From contig NZ_FMHU01000001.1 in the NCBI RefSeq assembly GCF_900091415.1, positions 1,860,001 to 1,924,000 on the forward strand: DNA of 64,000 nt, given 5' to 3'. Below the pieces are notes generated by a model. That model saw nothing but the letters and a program-made list of their open reading frames with translations. It was not told the DNA's origin and made no database searches. This document shows positions 29,987 to 38,315 of the stretch, piece after piece. The translations under genes were made by a program, and so were the position numbers. How positions within the stretch are numbered: position 1 is the stretch's first letter; each line of letters begins with the position of its first letter. Source of the DNA: Micromonospora inyonensis (GTDB lineage: Bacteria > Actinomycetota > Actinomycetes > Mycobacteriales > Micromonosporaceae).

Positions 29987-32107
29987 TCAGGCGCCGATGT
30001 GGCCGCCGTCGAGGCGCCAGGTCACGACCACGCCCGGCTTGGCGAAGTCGCCGTCCGGCCAGTTCGACGCCGGGTTCTCGATCGAGGCACCGCTGATCTC
30101 ACCGGGGTGCTGGACGGCGACGAAGACCGAGCGGTCGTCGGTGGTGATGAACGGGCCACAGGCCTCCGCGCCGAGGGGCACGGTGAGGAACTGCTTCAGG
30201 TGACCCCGCTCCGGGCCCTCGACCGGCGTGGCGAAGAGACCGTCGTTGCTGCCCAGCGCGTTGCCGTCGGTGGAGATCCAGAGGTTGCCGACGCTGTCGA
30301 AGGCGACGTTGTCCGGGCAGGAGATCGGCGAGACCTTCGTCTTGTCGTACCCGGCGAAGTAGGTCGACGGGTCGGTCGGGTCGCCGCAGACGATCGGCAG
30401 CGACCAGGCGAACGTCTCGGCCGTGTTGTCTCCCCGGTCCTCCACCAGTTCCAGGACGTGCCCGTGCTTGTTGGCGGTACGCGGGTTGGCCTCGTCCGCC
30501 TTCGGGTTGCTGCCGACGCCCCGGTTGGAGTTGTTGGTCAGCGCGACGTACACCTTGCCGGTGGCGAGGCTCGGCTCGACGTCCTCCGGGCGGTCCATCT
30601 TGGTGGCCCCGACCCGGTCACCGGCGAGCCGGGTGAAGGTCAGCACGTCGGCGGCGGTCATCCCGTCGACGTACGAGCGGTTGCCGCTGACCAGCTTGAT
30701 CCACCGGCCCCGGCCGTCGAACGCGCCGTCGGTGGGGAGCTTGCCGGAGCCGTCGACCTCGTCGGCGCTGGTGTACTCCAGCTTCGCGACGTAGAGCGTG
30801 CCCGACTCGAGCAGCGTCAGGTTGTGCCGGCGGGCGTGCCAGGAGTTGCCCTTCAGGTACTTCTTGTCCGCGACGAACTTGTACAGGTAGTCGAACCGCT
30901 CGTCGTCGCCCATGTACGCCACCACGTGGCCGTCCTTGGCGACGATCACGTTCGCGCCCTCGTGCTTGAACCGGCCGAGCGCGGTGTGCTTGCGCGGCCG
31001 ACCGTCCGGGTCGAACGGGTCGACCTCGACGATCCAGCCGTGCCGGTTCGCCTCGTTCGGGTGCCTGGCCAGGTCGAACCGCTCGTCGGCGCGTTCCCAC
31101 TTCCGGCTGCCGGACGGGTACCGCTTGGCGGTGTCGATGCCGTACCGGGCCAGCTTCGGCCTGAGTTCCTCCGACACGGCGTCCCCGCCGACGAAGTACT
31201 GGTTGAAGTTCTCCTCGCCGGAGAGCACGGTGCCCCACGGGGTGATCCCGCCGGCGCAGTTGTTCAGCGTGCCGACGACGGTCCGCCCCGACGGGTCGGC
31301 GGCGGTCCTCAGCCACGCCGAGCCGGCGGCCGGGCCGGTCACGTCGAACTTCGTCGCCAGCGCGGTGATCCGCCGGTTGTACGGGCGGGCACCCCGGGCC
31401 ACCGGCTGCCACCGGCCGGTGTCGCCGACCCGCTCGATCTCGACGACCGACAGGCCGTGTGCGGCCATCGCGGCCCGCACCTGCTCCACGGTGAGCGCGT
31501 CCTGGCTGGTGAAGCCGGGGAACATCAGGTCCTCGTTGGTGTACTCGTGGTTGACCACGAGCAGCGCGCGCCGGCCGCGCCGGTCCAGCGGGAGCACCCC
31601 GACGAAGTCGTTGTTGTAGCCGAACTGCTTCGACTGGCTGGCCCCGGTCTGGTGGTGCACGTCCAGCTCGGGCGCGCCCGGCACGACCTCGTCGCCCCAG
31701 CGGATCACCACCGCGTGGTCGTAGCCGTTCGGCACGACGAAGGTGTCCAGCTTGTTCGGCGGGACGGCCCGGAAGGTCAGCGCGCCGTTGCCGGTCCGCT
31801 GGCGGGCGGCGAAGTTCTCCACCTCGGGTAGTGCGGGAGCGGCGGCACCGGCCGGGGCGGCGGAGGCCACGCCGGCTCGGACGAGCGTGCCGCCGACCCC
31901 GAGGACGAGCGCGCCGACCGCGCCGGCCCGGACGACCCCGCGCCGGGACACCTCGGCGTTGACCATGTCGCCGAGGTACGGGTTGTCGGAGGTGTTGGGG
32001 ACCGGGTGGTCGCAGGCGTTGCCGCACCGGTACAGACAGGTCATCGAGTCGCGGTTGCCGTGGCGTTTCGCGCCCAGCAGGGGAAGCAGCCGGCGTCGGT
32101 CGCTCAT
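29987..32107 (-). CDS. phoX: PhoX-family phosphatase (DUF839), Tat-exported
   Basis: A 706-residue protein. Near residue 54 a twin-arginine signal (SRRGVVRAGAVGALVLGVGG) precedes the mature domain; the 53 residues before it carry TCLYRCGNACDHPVPNTS, a cysteine-rich lead conserved in this family. The body is a DUF839 propeller with NCAGGITPWGTVLSGEENF and DGRGRWIKL. PhoX enzymes are calcium/iron-dependent alkaline phosphatases that free phosphate from esters outside the cell; activity here is inferred. The gene is divergent from the sigL-like operon. No pho box was recognised upstream. Confidence 0.85.
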   Translation of the reverse strand: MSDRRRLLPLLGAKRHGNRDSMTCLYRCGNACDHPVPNTSDNPYLGDMVNAEVSRRGVVRAGAVGALVLGVGGTLVRAGVASAAPAGAAAPALPEVENFAARQRTGNGALTFRAVPPNKLDTFVVPNGYDHAVVIRWGDEVVPGAPELDVHHQTGASQSKQFGYNNDFVGVLPLDRRGRRALLVVNHEYTNEDLMFPGFTSQDALTVEQVRAAMAAHGLSVVEIERVGDTGRWQPVARGARPYNRRITALATKFDVTGPAAGSAWLRTAADPSGRTVVGTLNNCAGGITPWGTVLSGEENFNQYFVGGDAVSEELRPKLARYGIDTAKRYPSGSRKWERADERFDLARHPNEANRHGWIVEVDPFDPDGRPRKHTALGRFKHEGANVIVAKDGHVVAYMGDDERFDYLYKFVADKKYLKGNSWHARRHNLTLLESGTLYVAKLEYTSADEVDGSGKLPTDGAFDGRGRWIKLVSGNRSYVDGMTAADVLTFTRLAGDRVGATKMDRPEDVEPSLATGKVYVALTNNSNRGVGSNPKADEANPRTANKHGHVLELVEDRGDNTAETFAWSLPIVCGDPTDPSTYFAGYDKTKVSPISCPDNVAFDSVGNLWISTDGNALGSNDGLFATPVEGPERGHLKQFLTVPLGAEACGPFITTDDRSVFVAVQHPGEISGASIENPASNWPDGDFAKPGVVVTWRLDGGHIGA

Positions 32108-32238
32108 GGGGAGGAGCCTCCTGGAGGGTGGGTGCGCGCGCAGGACGACTCTGGGCGCGTGTCCTGCCGGACGCTAGGAGGGCTGGTTGAGCGGACGTCG
32201 GCCTCGGCGTGAACCGGACATGAACACCTCCAGCTCAG

Positions 32239-32266
32239 TGAACCGGTCCGGCCGGTGGCGCGTATG
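32239..32266 (+). promoter_or_regulatory. SigL-type ECF promoter (autoregulatory candidate)
   Basis: TGAACC at 32239-32244, a 16-bp spacer, then CGTATG at 32261-32266. This agrees with the TGAACC-N16-CGT consensus reported for M. tuberculosis SigL. A second GTGAACCGG at 32209-32217 lacks a matching -10. A start near 32272 would put both upstream ATG codons outside the transcript. Confidence 0.6.
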
Positions 32267-32824
32267 TTGCGGCGTACGCCCCGCTGCGGCGACTGCGAGG
32301 AGACCGCCATCAGCGACCACGACGCCCACCTGCTCCGCGCCCTGCACGACGAGCACGCCGACGCGCTCCACGCGTACGCCCTGCGCCTGGTCGACGGCGA
32401 CCGGCAACGGGCCGAGGACCTGGTGCAGGAGACCCTGCTCCGGGCCTGGCGCAGTCCCGCGTCCCTGGACCCGGAACGTGGTTCGGTGCGGGCCTGGCTC
32501 TTCACCACCGCCCGCAACCTGGCCATCGACGCGTGGCGGCGGCGGTCGACCCGGGTGGGTGAGGTGGTCACCCACGCGCTGCCCGAACCACCGCCGACGG
32601 TCGACGAGGCCGAGCGGGCGGTGGAGGCGTGGACGATCGCCGAGGCGCTCTCCCGGCTCAGCCCGACCCACCGGGAGGTGCTGGTCGAGTGCTTCTACCA
32701 GGGGCGTTCGGTGGCCGAGGCGGCGGCCCGGCTCGGTGTGCCGCCCGGGACGGTCAAGTCCCGCACCCACTACGCGTTGCGGTCACTACGGTTGGTGCTG
32801 GCCGAGATGGGGGTGACGAAGTGA
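32264..32824 (+). CDS. ECF sigma factor, SigL-like
   Basis: Group 4 sigma-70 factor. Region 2 reads LLRALHDEHADALHAYALRL, AEDLVQETLLRAWR and ARNLAIDAWRRR; region 4 reads LSRLSPTHREVLVECFYQGR and SVAEAAARLGVPPGTVKSRT. Coordinates use the ATG at 32264. However, the SigL-like promoter overlaps that codon, and the first RBS-like GAGGAG in the frame (about 32297-32302) lies six bases before an ATC at 32309, giving a 171-residue protein like other SigL proteins. The true start is therefore uncertain and may be non-canonical. GTGA overlap with the zinc anti-sigma gene; both genes are probably autoregulated. Confidence 0.85.
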   Translation: MLRRTPRCGDCEETAISDHDAHLLRALHDEHADALHAYALRLVDGDRQRAEDLVQETLLRAWRSPASLDPERGSVRAWLFTTARNLAIDAWRRRSTRVGEVVTHALPEPPPTVDEAERAVEAWTIAEALSRLSPTHREVLVECFYQGRSVAEAAARLGVPPGTVKSRTHYALRSLRLVLAEMGVTK

Positions 32825-33504
32825 GGGGCTGCGAGTTCGCGTACGACGACGGCCCGTACGTGCTCGGTGCCCTCGCTCCCGCCGAGCGGGCCGCGTACGA
32901 ACGGCACCTGGCCGGCTGCGCGGACTGCCGGACGGCGGTGGCCGAGGTGGCCGCCCTGCCCGGCCTGCTCGGCCGCCTCGACGCGGCCGAGGTGGAGCAC
33001 CTGGTGCCGACGCCGGAACAACCCCGGGTGCCGGCGCTGCTCGCCGCCGCCGACGAGCAGCGTCGCCGCGAGCGACGGCGGAACCGCTGGCGGTATGCCG
33101 TGACCGTGCTGACCGCTGCCGTGTTCACGCTGGTCGTGGGCTTCGGCGTGGCCGCGTTGCGCCCCGCCGGGCAGCCCGACGACCGGGTCCGGATGGTGGC
33201 GATGCGGCCGGTCGCCGGGGCTGCCCCGGTGCGCGCCGAGATCGGGCTGACCGACACCGAGTGGGGCACCGAGATCACCATGCGCTGCGGGTACGACCCG
33301 CGTCCCGACTACGTCAAGGCGTACGTCTTCCGGCTGGTGGCGTACGGGCCGGGCGGGGCGTCGGAGCAGGTCGGGTCCTGGGTGGCCGCCCCTGGCGACG
33401 AGGTCCGGTTCACCGGGGCGACCCGGTTCACCGACGCGGAACTGGTCCGGCTGGAACTGCTGCGCGCCGACGGCACCCCCGTGCTCGGCTACGACGTCCG
33501 CTGA
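32821..33504 (+). CDS. Membrane anti-sigma factor (zinc-finger ZAS domain), RslA-like
   Basis: A 227-residue protein. The cytosolic ZAS domain carries the H-x3-C-x2-C motif in HLAGCADC (near residues 29-36), so zinc and redox may govern sigma release. One membrane helix (YAVTVLTAAVFTLVVGFGVA) is near residues 95-115. The extracytoplasmic half (SerB-like beta-rich, IGLTDTEWGTEITMRC) resembles the RskA/RslA sensor domain. The GTG at 32821 overlaps the sigma stop, the standard sigma/anti-sigma layout. Its 3' end overlaps convergent rarD by 16 bp. Confidence 0.88.
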   Translation: MRGCEFAYDDGPYVLGALAPAERAAYERHLAGCADCRTAVAEVAALPGLLGRLDAAEVEHLVPTPEQPRVPALLAAADEQRRRERRRNRWRYAVTVLTAAVFTLVVGFGVAALRPAGQPDDRVRMVAMRPVAGAAPVRAEIGLTDTEWGTEITMRCGYDPRPDYVKAYVFRLVAYGPGGASEQVGSWVAAPGDEVRFTGATRFTDAELVRLELLRADGTPVLGYDVR

Positions 33505-34472
33505 GCCGGGCGGGGCGGGGACACGTCGCGCGAGCCGCCGGTCGCGTCCACGTCGGCCGGACCGACGGCGGGACCGTCCGGTGCCGCCGTAGCGCGGCGT
33601 CGGCGGGCGTGCCGGAGAGCATCCACGGTGAACACCACCAGGGCCGCCCAGACCAGCCCGAAGCCGGCCAGCCGGGCCGGCGGCATCGGCTCGTGCAGGA
33701 TCAGCACGCCGCAGGCGAGCTGGAGGGTCGGCGTGAGGTACTGCATCATGCCGAGCGCGGTCAGCGGCAGCCGGTTGGCCGCCCCGGCGAAGCAGAGCAG
33801 CGGGACGGCGGTCGCCGCGCCGGTCAGCACCAGCAGGGCGGTGTGGCCGGCCGAGATCCGGCCGAAGGTGAGCCCACCGGCGGACCAGAGCCAGGCCAGG
33901 TAGCCGACGGCGGGCAGCAGCAGCACCGCCGACTCCACGAACAGGCCCTCGGCGGCGGGCAGCCCGAGTCGCTTCTTGACCAGGCCGTACCCGCCGAAGC
34001 TGAGCGCGAGGATCAGCGCCAGGTACGGCGGGCGGCCGTAGTCGACGGTGAGCACGGCGACCGCCAGCCCGCCGACGCCCACCGCCACCCACTGCGCGGG
34101 CCGCATCCGCTCCCGCAGCACGGTCACCCCGAGCAGCACCGACACCAGCGGGTTGACGAAGTACCCGAGCGCGGTCTCCACCACCTGGTCGGTGTCGACC
34201 CCGTAGGTGTAGACGCCCCAGTTCACCGCGATCAGCGAGGCGGCGAGCGCGACCCCGGCAAGGGTGCGGGGGCGGCGCAGCAGGTCCCGCAGGACGGCGA
34301 TCCGGCGCAGCGCGGCCAGCAGCAACGCGACAACGACCGCCGACCAGACGATCCGGTGGGCGAGCACCTCGACCGGTCCGGCCGGGCGCAGCAGGCGCAG
34401 GTAGAGCGGGAAGAAGCCCCACACCAGGTACGCCCCGAGGGCGTACAGGTAGCCCAGCCGCAGGGGCGTCAC
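33489..34472 (-). CDS. rarD: RarD-type EamA transporter
   Basis: A 327-residue DMT-superfamily permease with ten hydrophobic segments. The N-terminus (GYLYALGAYLVWGFFPLYLR) and AHRIVWSAVVVALLLA are typical of RarD, and the two EamA repeats are complete. Substrates of RarD proteins are unproven. The last 40 residues are hydrophilic and Pro-rich. The start overlaps the stop of the GNAT gene by 4 bp, so the two form a small operon. Confidence 0.88.
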   Translation of the reverse strand: MTPLRLGYLYALGAYLVWGFFPLYLRLLRPAGPVEVLAHRIVWSAVVVALLLAALRRIAVLRDLLRRPRTLAGVALAASLIAVNWGVYTYGVDTDQVVETALGYFVNPLVSVLLGVTVLRERMRPAQWVAVGVGGLAVAVLTVDYGRPPYLALILALSFGGYGLVKKRLGLPAAEGLFVESAVLLLPAVGYLAWLWSAGGLTFGRISAGHTALLVLTGAATAVPLLCFAGAANRLPLTALGMMQYLTPTLQLACGVLILHEPMPPARLAGFGLVWAALVVFTVDALRHARRRRATAAPDGPAVGPADVDATGGSRDVSPPRPAQRTS

Positions 34473-34912
34473 GACCCGGCGCGCCGGGCGAGCTGCATCC
34501 AGCGGTCCGGGCGGTCCAGCGGCCCGAACCCGACCTTCGCGTACACCCCGTGCGCGTCGTTCGTGGCCAGCACCAGCCGGCGCACGCCGAACCCGCTGAC
34601 GTGGTCGCGGACCGCGCCGGCCAGCCAGGTGCCCAGCCCGCTGCCCCGCTCCGCCGGGTCGACGTAGACGTCGGCGAGCCAGGCGAAGGTGGCCCGGTCG
34701 GTGACCACCCGGGCCACCGCCACCTGGACGCCGTCGCCCGGCCGGTACACCCCGAACGGCAGCGAGTTGGCGAACGCGCGGACCACCGTCTCCCGGTCCC
34801 GCCCCAGCGCCCAGTACGCGTCGGTGGAGAGCCAGTGGTGTACGCGGTCCAGGTCGAGGCGGGCCGGGTCGGTGGAGAGTTGGTAGCCGTCGGCGCGGGT
34901 CAGGTTCAGCAC
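34469..34912 (-). CDS. GNAT-family N-acetyltransferase
   Basis: A 147-residue single-domain acyltransferase. The acetyl-CoA pyrophosphate loop reads DPAERGSGLGTWLAGAV, preceded by FAWLADVYV and followed by RRLVLATNDAHGVYAKVGF. Substrate unknown; small GNATs of this kind act on amino groups of metabolites or proteins. GTG start at 34912. First gene of a two-gene unit with rarD. Confidence 0.88.
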   Translation of the reverse strand: MLNLTRADGYQLSTDPARLDLDRVHHWLSTDAYWALGRDRETVVRAFANSLPFGVYRPGDGVQVAVARVVTDRATFAWLADVYVDPAERGSGLGTWLAGAVRDHVSGFGVRRLVLATNDAHGVYAKVGFGPLDRPDRWMQLARRAGS

Positions 34913-34992
34913 GTGGCGAGGCTAACCCCGACGACCAGGGGGTGGAACAGCCACTTCCCGGGATGCGGCTCGCGCCACCCGGGGCGGCGGGC

Positions 34993-35370
34993 TCACTCCC
35001 GGTCGAGGAGGGCGCCGAGGAGCCAGGTGACCACGCTGACCAGGAGCGCGCCGAGCACCGCCGCCGGCCAGAAGTTCGCCACCTCGAACGGCAGCCCGGC
35101 CTGGCCGGCGATCCAGCTGGTGAGCAGGAAGAGCAGTCCGTTGACGACCAGCGCGATGAGACCGAGCGTCAGCAGGTAGAAGCCGCAGCCCACGGTCTTG
35201 ATGATCGGCTGGAGCACGGCGTTGACCACGCCGAAGATCACCGAGACGAGGACCAGCGTGGTGACCGTCTCGGTGGTCGAGTCGGAGTTGAGGGCGATCC
35301 CGGGAATCAGGAGGGTGGCCAGCCAGAGAGCCACCACCGTGCTTCCCAACCGGATCAGCAGAGACGTCAT
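34993..35370 (-). CDS. Small integral membrane protein (YvlD/phage-holin-4 family)
   Basis: A 125-residue protein with four hydrophobic helices (VVALWLATLLIPGIALNS, FGVVNAVLQPIIKTVGCGFY, ALVVNGLLFLLTSWIAG, FWPAAVLGALLVSVVTWLLG). The motif NAVLQPIIK and the loop LLTLGLIALVVN match the YvlD-type family once named phage holin 4_2. Its role is unknown and no phage gene is nearby. An ATG at 35397 is also possible. Confidence 0.8.
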   Translation of the reverse strand: MTSLLIRLGSTVVALWLATLLIPGIALNSDSTTETVTTLVLVSVIFGVVNAVLQPIIKTVGCGFYLLTLGLIALVVNGLLFLLTSWIAGQAGLPFEVANFWPAAVLGALLVSVVTWLLGALLDRE

Positions 35371-35424
35371 GGCGGCGATGGTGCCACGCCCGGCCAACCG
35401 ACGGAACCCGTGCGGTACGGGCCG

Positions 35425-35493
35425 GCGGCGACTGGGCGGGCCGGTCAGCGGTCACTGGGTGGACCGGTCAGCGGCGACTGGGCGGGCCGATCA
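35425..35493. repeat. Three tandem 23-bp units across the eccE stop
   Basis: Units begin at 35425, 35448 and 35471; the first reads GCGGCGACTGGGCGGGCCGG followed by TCA and the others differ at three to four bases. The eccE stop (35468-35470) lies at the edge of unit 2, so copy number could change the protein end. Confidence 0.8.
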
Positions 35494-37363
35494 GCTGCGC
35501 CTCGATCGGGGTCGGAGCGATCAGCGCCCAGCGCAGCGCCCGCCGGTTCACCACCGCCACCATGTCCTCCCGGATCCGGGTCAGCCACTCTGCGGAGCCG
35601 CCCAGCCCGAGCGCGGTGCCGGCCACGGCGGCCTCGGCCGGATTCAGCGGTTGCAGCACCGCCAGGTCGGCCCGGGCGAGGGCGTCACCGTCGGCCGGGG
35701 TCAGCTCGTCCCGTACGACGAGGGTGGTCTGCCAGCCCGGACCGGGCGCGGCGTCGGCGGTCACCGGGCCGGCGTCCACCACCACCAGCAGCGGGTGCAG
35801 CGGCGAGCCGGGCACCCCGCCCGGCGGCCGTCCGGGCGGGAGCATCGCGACCGCGCCGCCCGGCACGCCCACCCCCCGGACGAACGGTTCCCAGGCCCGG
35901 GGGCGCGCGGTCTGCACCACGACCCGGGCCCCGAGCGCCATCGCCCGCAGAGCGACCAGTTGGGCGGCGCGTACCCCGCCGGCCAGGACGATCCGGGTGG
36001 CCTCGGGGCGGAACACCCGCAGGGTGACCGGGCCACCGTGCCGGTTCGCGCCGATCACCAGACCGGCGGTACCGAGCGGCAGTACCACCCCGTCGAGGGG
36101 CCCGGTGGCGGTCGGCCCCCCGACCCCGGCGCGGGCGAGCGGCAGCGTGGCGGTCAACCCGGGGAGCTGGTCCCCGTCGAGCCGGCGTACCTCCCCGCCC
36201 AGGCCGTCCACCAGTCGACGCAGCGCCTGCTCGGCGACGGAGAGGTCACCGGGGGTGTCGGCGGCCACGCGTACCGACAGCTCGACCGGCAGCGCCGTCT
36301 GACCGCCGCCGCGCGGACCGGCGCAGAGCGAGACGGTGATTGCCGAGGCGGGCAGTCCCAGCAGCCGTGGCACCAGCTGCCGACCGCCCTCGGTGCGCAG
36401 GTCGGGCCAGCGCCGCAGCCGGTGGGTGGACTGGAACAGGCCGCCCAGGCGGAGCACCTGCCAGCTCTCCCGGCCCGGCTGGCCGCCGTCGTGGTGGGCC
36501 AGTTCACCGAGTACGCGCAGCGCGGCCTCCGGGCCCAGCGGGCGGGCGGTGACCGGCGAGAGACGGCGGACCACCTTGCGTACCGCACCGGAGAGGGCCC
36601 GGCGCAGCTCCTCGTCGGACCAGCCGTCCACCCGCAACGCCCGCACGGCCAGCACCGCCCGCTCATAGCCGGGCACCCGCCCCTCGGTGAGCTGGCGGTA
36701 GGAGGCCGCCACCTGGCTGCCCCCCGCCCCCGGGCCGGGGGCGGGCGTGCCGGCGAGCAGCAGCTGGATCCGCAGCGGCGGCGTGTCCGGGCCGGCCGGG
36801 GGGAGCAGCGCCGCCGGATCGGGCAGGTTCCGCTCGCCGTCACCGAGCATGCCGCCCGGGTCGGTCAGTTCGAGCAGGGCGGTCAGCCCTTCGGGATCAC
36901 TTACCACCGCAGCGGGGTCGCCGGCCAGTTCGGCACCGTGGACCGAGGCGTCCGGCGCGACCAGGGCGAGCAGTGCGGGCGGGGCGGTGGCCGGCGGCAG
37001 GACCCGGCGTCGGGTCAGGTGACCGGTGGCGGTGCCCAGCCATTCGAAGAGCCACCGTCGTCGGATCCGCAGCCAGGCGACCGCCAGCAGCAGCACCGCG
37101 ACCAGCACCGCACCGGCGGTGGCCGGGACACCCCGGCCGAGGGCGGCGCCGACCAGGGCGAGCGCCACCTGGGCGGCGACGACCTGTCCGGCCCGGACCC
37201 CGCGTGCGGGGCGGGACCGGCGTACGGTCCACCGGGCCGGCCGCGGTGGCCGGGACGCGGATCCGGTGCCCGGCGTGGTGGGCGTCCCGCTCCGGTCCGC
37301 CGGCCCGGTCGGGGCCGGAACGCCGGCTGCCGGGGTCGGCCGGCGGGTCGTCGCCACCGTCAC
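35468..37363 (-). CDS. eccE: Type VII secretion protein EccE
   Basis: A 631-residue ESX component. A Pro-rich N-terminus (about 65 residues) precedes two membrane helices (AGQVVAAQVALALVGAALGR and AGAVLVAVLLLAVAWLR, near residues 58-100) and a large cytosolic domain with the EccE pattern of a Val-rich beta core (SLCAGPRGGGQTALPVELSV). EccE lies at the edge of the ESX membrane complex. The GTG at 37363 is preceded by GGAGGAGG. It is divergent from the two WXG100 genes. EccB, EccC and EccD are not in this window. Confidence 0.85.
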   Translation of the reverse strand: MTVATTRRPTPAAGVPAPTGPADRSGTPTTPGTGSASRPPRPARWTVRRSRPARGVRAGQVVAAQVALALVGAALGRGVPATAGAVLVAVLLLAVAWLRIRRRWLFEWLGTATGHLTRRRVLPPATAPPALLALVAPDASVHGAELAGDPAAVVSDPEGLTALLELTDPGGMLGDGERNLPDPAALLPPAGPDTPPLRIQLLLAGTPAPGPGAGGSQVAASYRQLTEGRVPGYERAVLAVRALRVDGWSDEELRRALSGAVRKVVRRLSPVTARPLGPEAALRVLGELAHHDGGQPGRESWQVLRLGGLFQSTHRLRRWPDLRTEGGRQLVPRLLGLPASAITVSLCAGPRGGGQTALPVELSVRVAADTPGDLSVAEQALRRLVDGLGGEVRRLDGDQLPGLTATLPLARAGVGGPTATGPLDGVVLPLGTAGLVIGANRHGGPVTLRVFRPEATRIVLAGGVRAAQLVALRAMALGARVVVQTARPRAWEPFVRGVGVPGGAVAMLPPGRPPGGVPGSPLHPLLVVVDAGPVTADAAPGPGWQTTLVVRDELTPADGDALARADLAVLQPLNPAEAAVAGTALGLGGSAEWLTRIREDMVAVVNRRALRWALIAPTPIEAQLIGPPSRR

Positions 37364-37614
37364 CGTGCGCCTCCTCCGCCGTCACGATTACGTGGTACAG
37401 CGGCCCATGGTAGGGGTTCGGACGACCGGGTGGAGACAGCGCACTGTCCACAGGCGACCGGGGCGGGGTAGCAGTAGCAGATGACACCCGCTACCGTCAG
37501 CGACGAGTTCCGCTGGCCCGATCCACCATGGCCCGTCACCACGGCGGGCGGCCGACGCGTCCGCACCGGGCGTCGGCGGGCAGCCACGACCACACGAGAC
37601 GAGGTGACGTCCGG

Positions 37615-37932
37615 GTGTCCCAGACCCAGGCAGAAGCCGCGGTGATGCAGCAGACCGCCGCGAAGTTCGAGCAGGTCGACCAGTCGTTGCAGACCATGCT
37701 GACCCAGCTCATGGCCGAGCTGGAGGTGTTGCAGCAGGCCTGGCGCGGGGCCGGGGGCCGGTCGTTCGAGCAGGTCCGGCAGCAGTGGTCGCAGGACCAG
37801 GCGGCGTTGCAGCGGGCCCTGCGGGAGACCGCCCAGGCCATCCGTACCGCCGGTACGCAGTACGACACGTCGGACGCCGAGGCGGCCAGCCGGGTGGCCG
37901 GCACCAACCGTGGCATCCAGCTGCCGCTCTGA
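37615..37932 (+). CDS. WXG100-family ESX substrate 1
   Basis: A 105-residue helical hairpin protein. The turn motif WRGAGG is near residue 42, flanked by helices QQTAAKFEQVDQSLQTMLTQ and QWSQDQAALQRALRETAQAI. A YxxxD-like tail (YDTSDAEAA) stands where the secretion signal usually lies. WXG100 proteins are secreted as dimers by type VII systems. The GTG at 37615 is preferred to the ATG at 37528 because the added residues are basic and unlike the family. It lies 27 bp before its partner. Confidence 0.88.
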   Translation: MSQTQAEAAVMQQTAAKFEQVDQSLQTMLTQLMAELEVLQQAWRGAGGRSFEQVRQQWSQDQAALQRALRETAQAIRTAGTQYDTSDAEAASRVAGTNRGIQLPL

Positions 37933-37959
37933 CCGATCCGCGACTGAGGGGAAGAACTG

Positions 37960-38253
37960 ATGGACAACGGTGTGCTGGTCGTCAACTTCGCCGCGCTCCA
38001 GCAGGCGGGCGCGGACATCCAGCGGGCGCTGAACACGCTCGACTCGCAGCTCGGCCAGTTGGAGCGGGACGCCGCCCCGCTCGTGGCGAGCTGGACCGGC
38101 GAGGCGCGGGAGGCGTACTCGGTGCGTCAGACCCGGTGGCGTTCCGCCTCGCAGGATCTCCAGGCGATGCTGCGGGACATCAAGGTCGCCGTGGACGACT
38201 CCGCCGCCGACTACCTCAACACGGAGAAGCGCAACGTCAACCTCTTCCAGTAG
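37960..38253 (+). CDS. WXG100-family ESX substrate 2
   Basis: A 97-residue partner. WTG (ASWTGEAREAY) is at residue 45 and the C-terminus has YLNTE, matching the YxxxD/E type VII secretion signal. ATG at 37960 after GGGGAAG. Together with the gene upstream it would form an EsxB-EsxA-like heterodimer secreted by the locus. Confidence 0.9.
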   Translation: MDNGVLVVNFAALQQAGADIQRALNTLDSQLGQLERDAAPLVASWTGEAREAYSVRQTRWRSASQDLQAMLRDIKVAVDDSAADYLNTEKRNVNLFQ

Positions 38254-38315
38254 GACCGGGCGGTCCCGGCGGGGTGCCCCGGCCGGGACCGCGCCCGCCG
38301 GTGACGCGGTCCGGG

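Noticed and set aside
30000..31831. 610-codon plus-strand frame opposite phoX
   Set aside because: Antisense shadow of a protein with Tat signal and DUF839 motifs.
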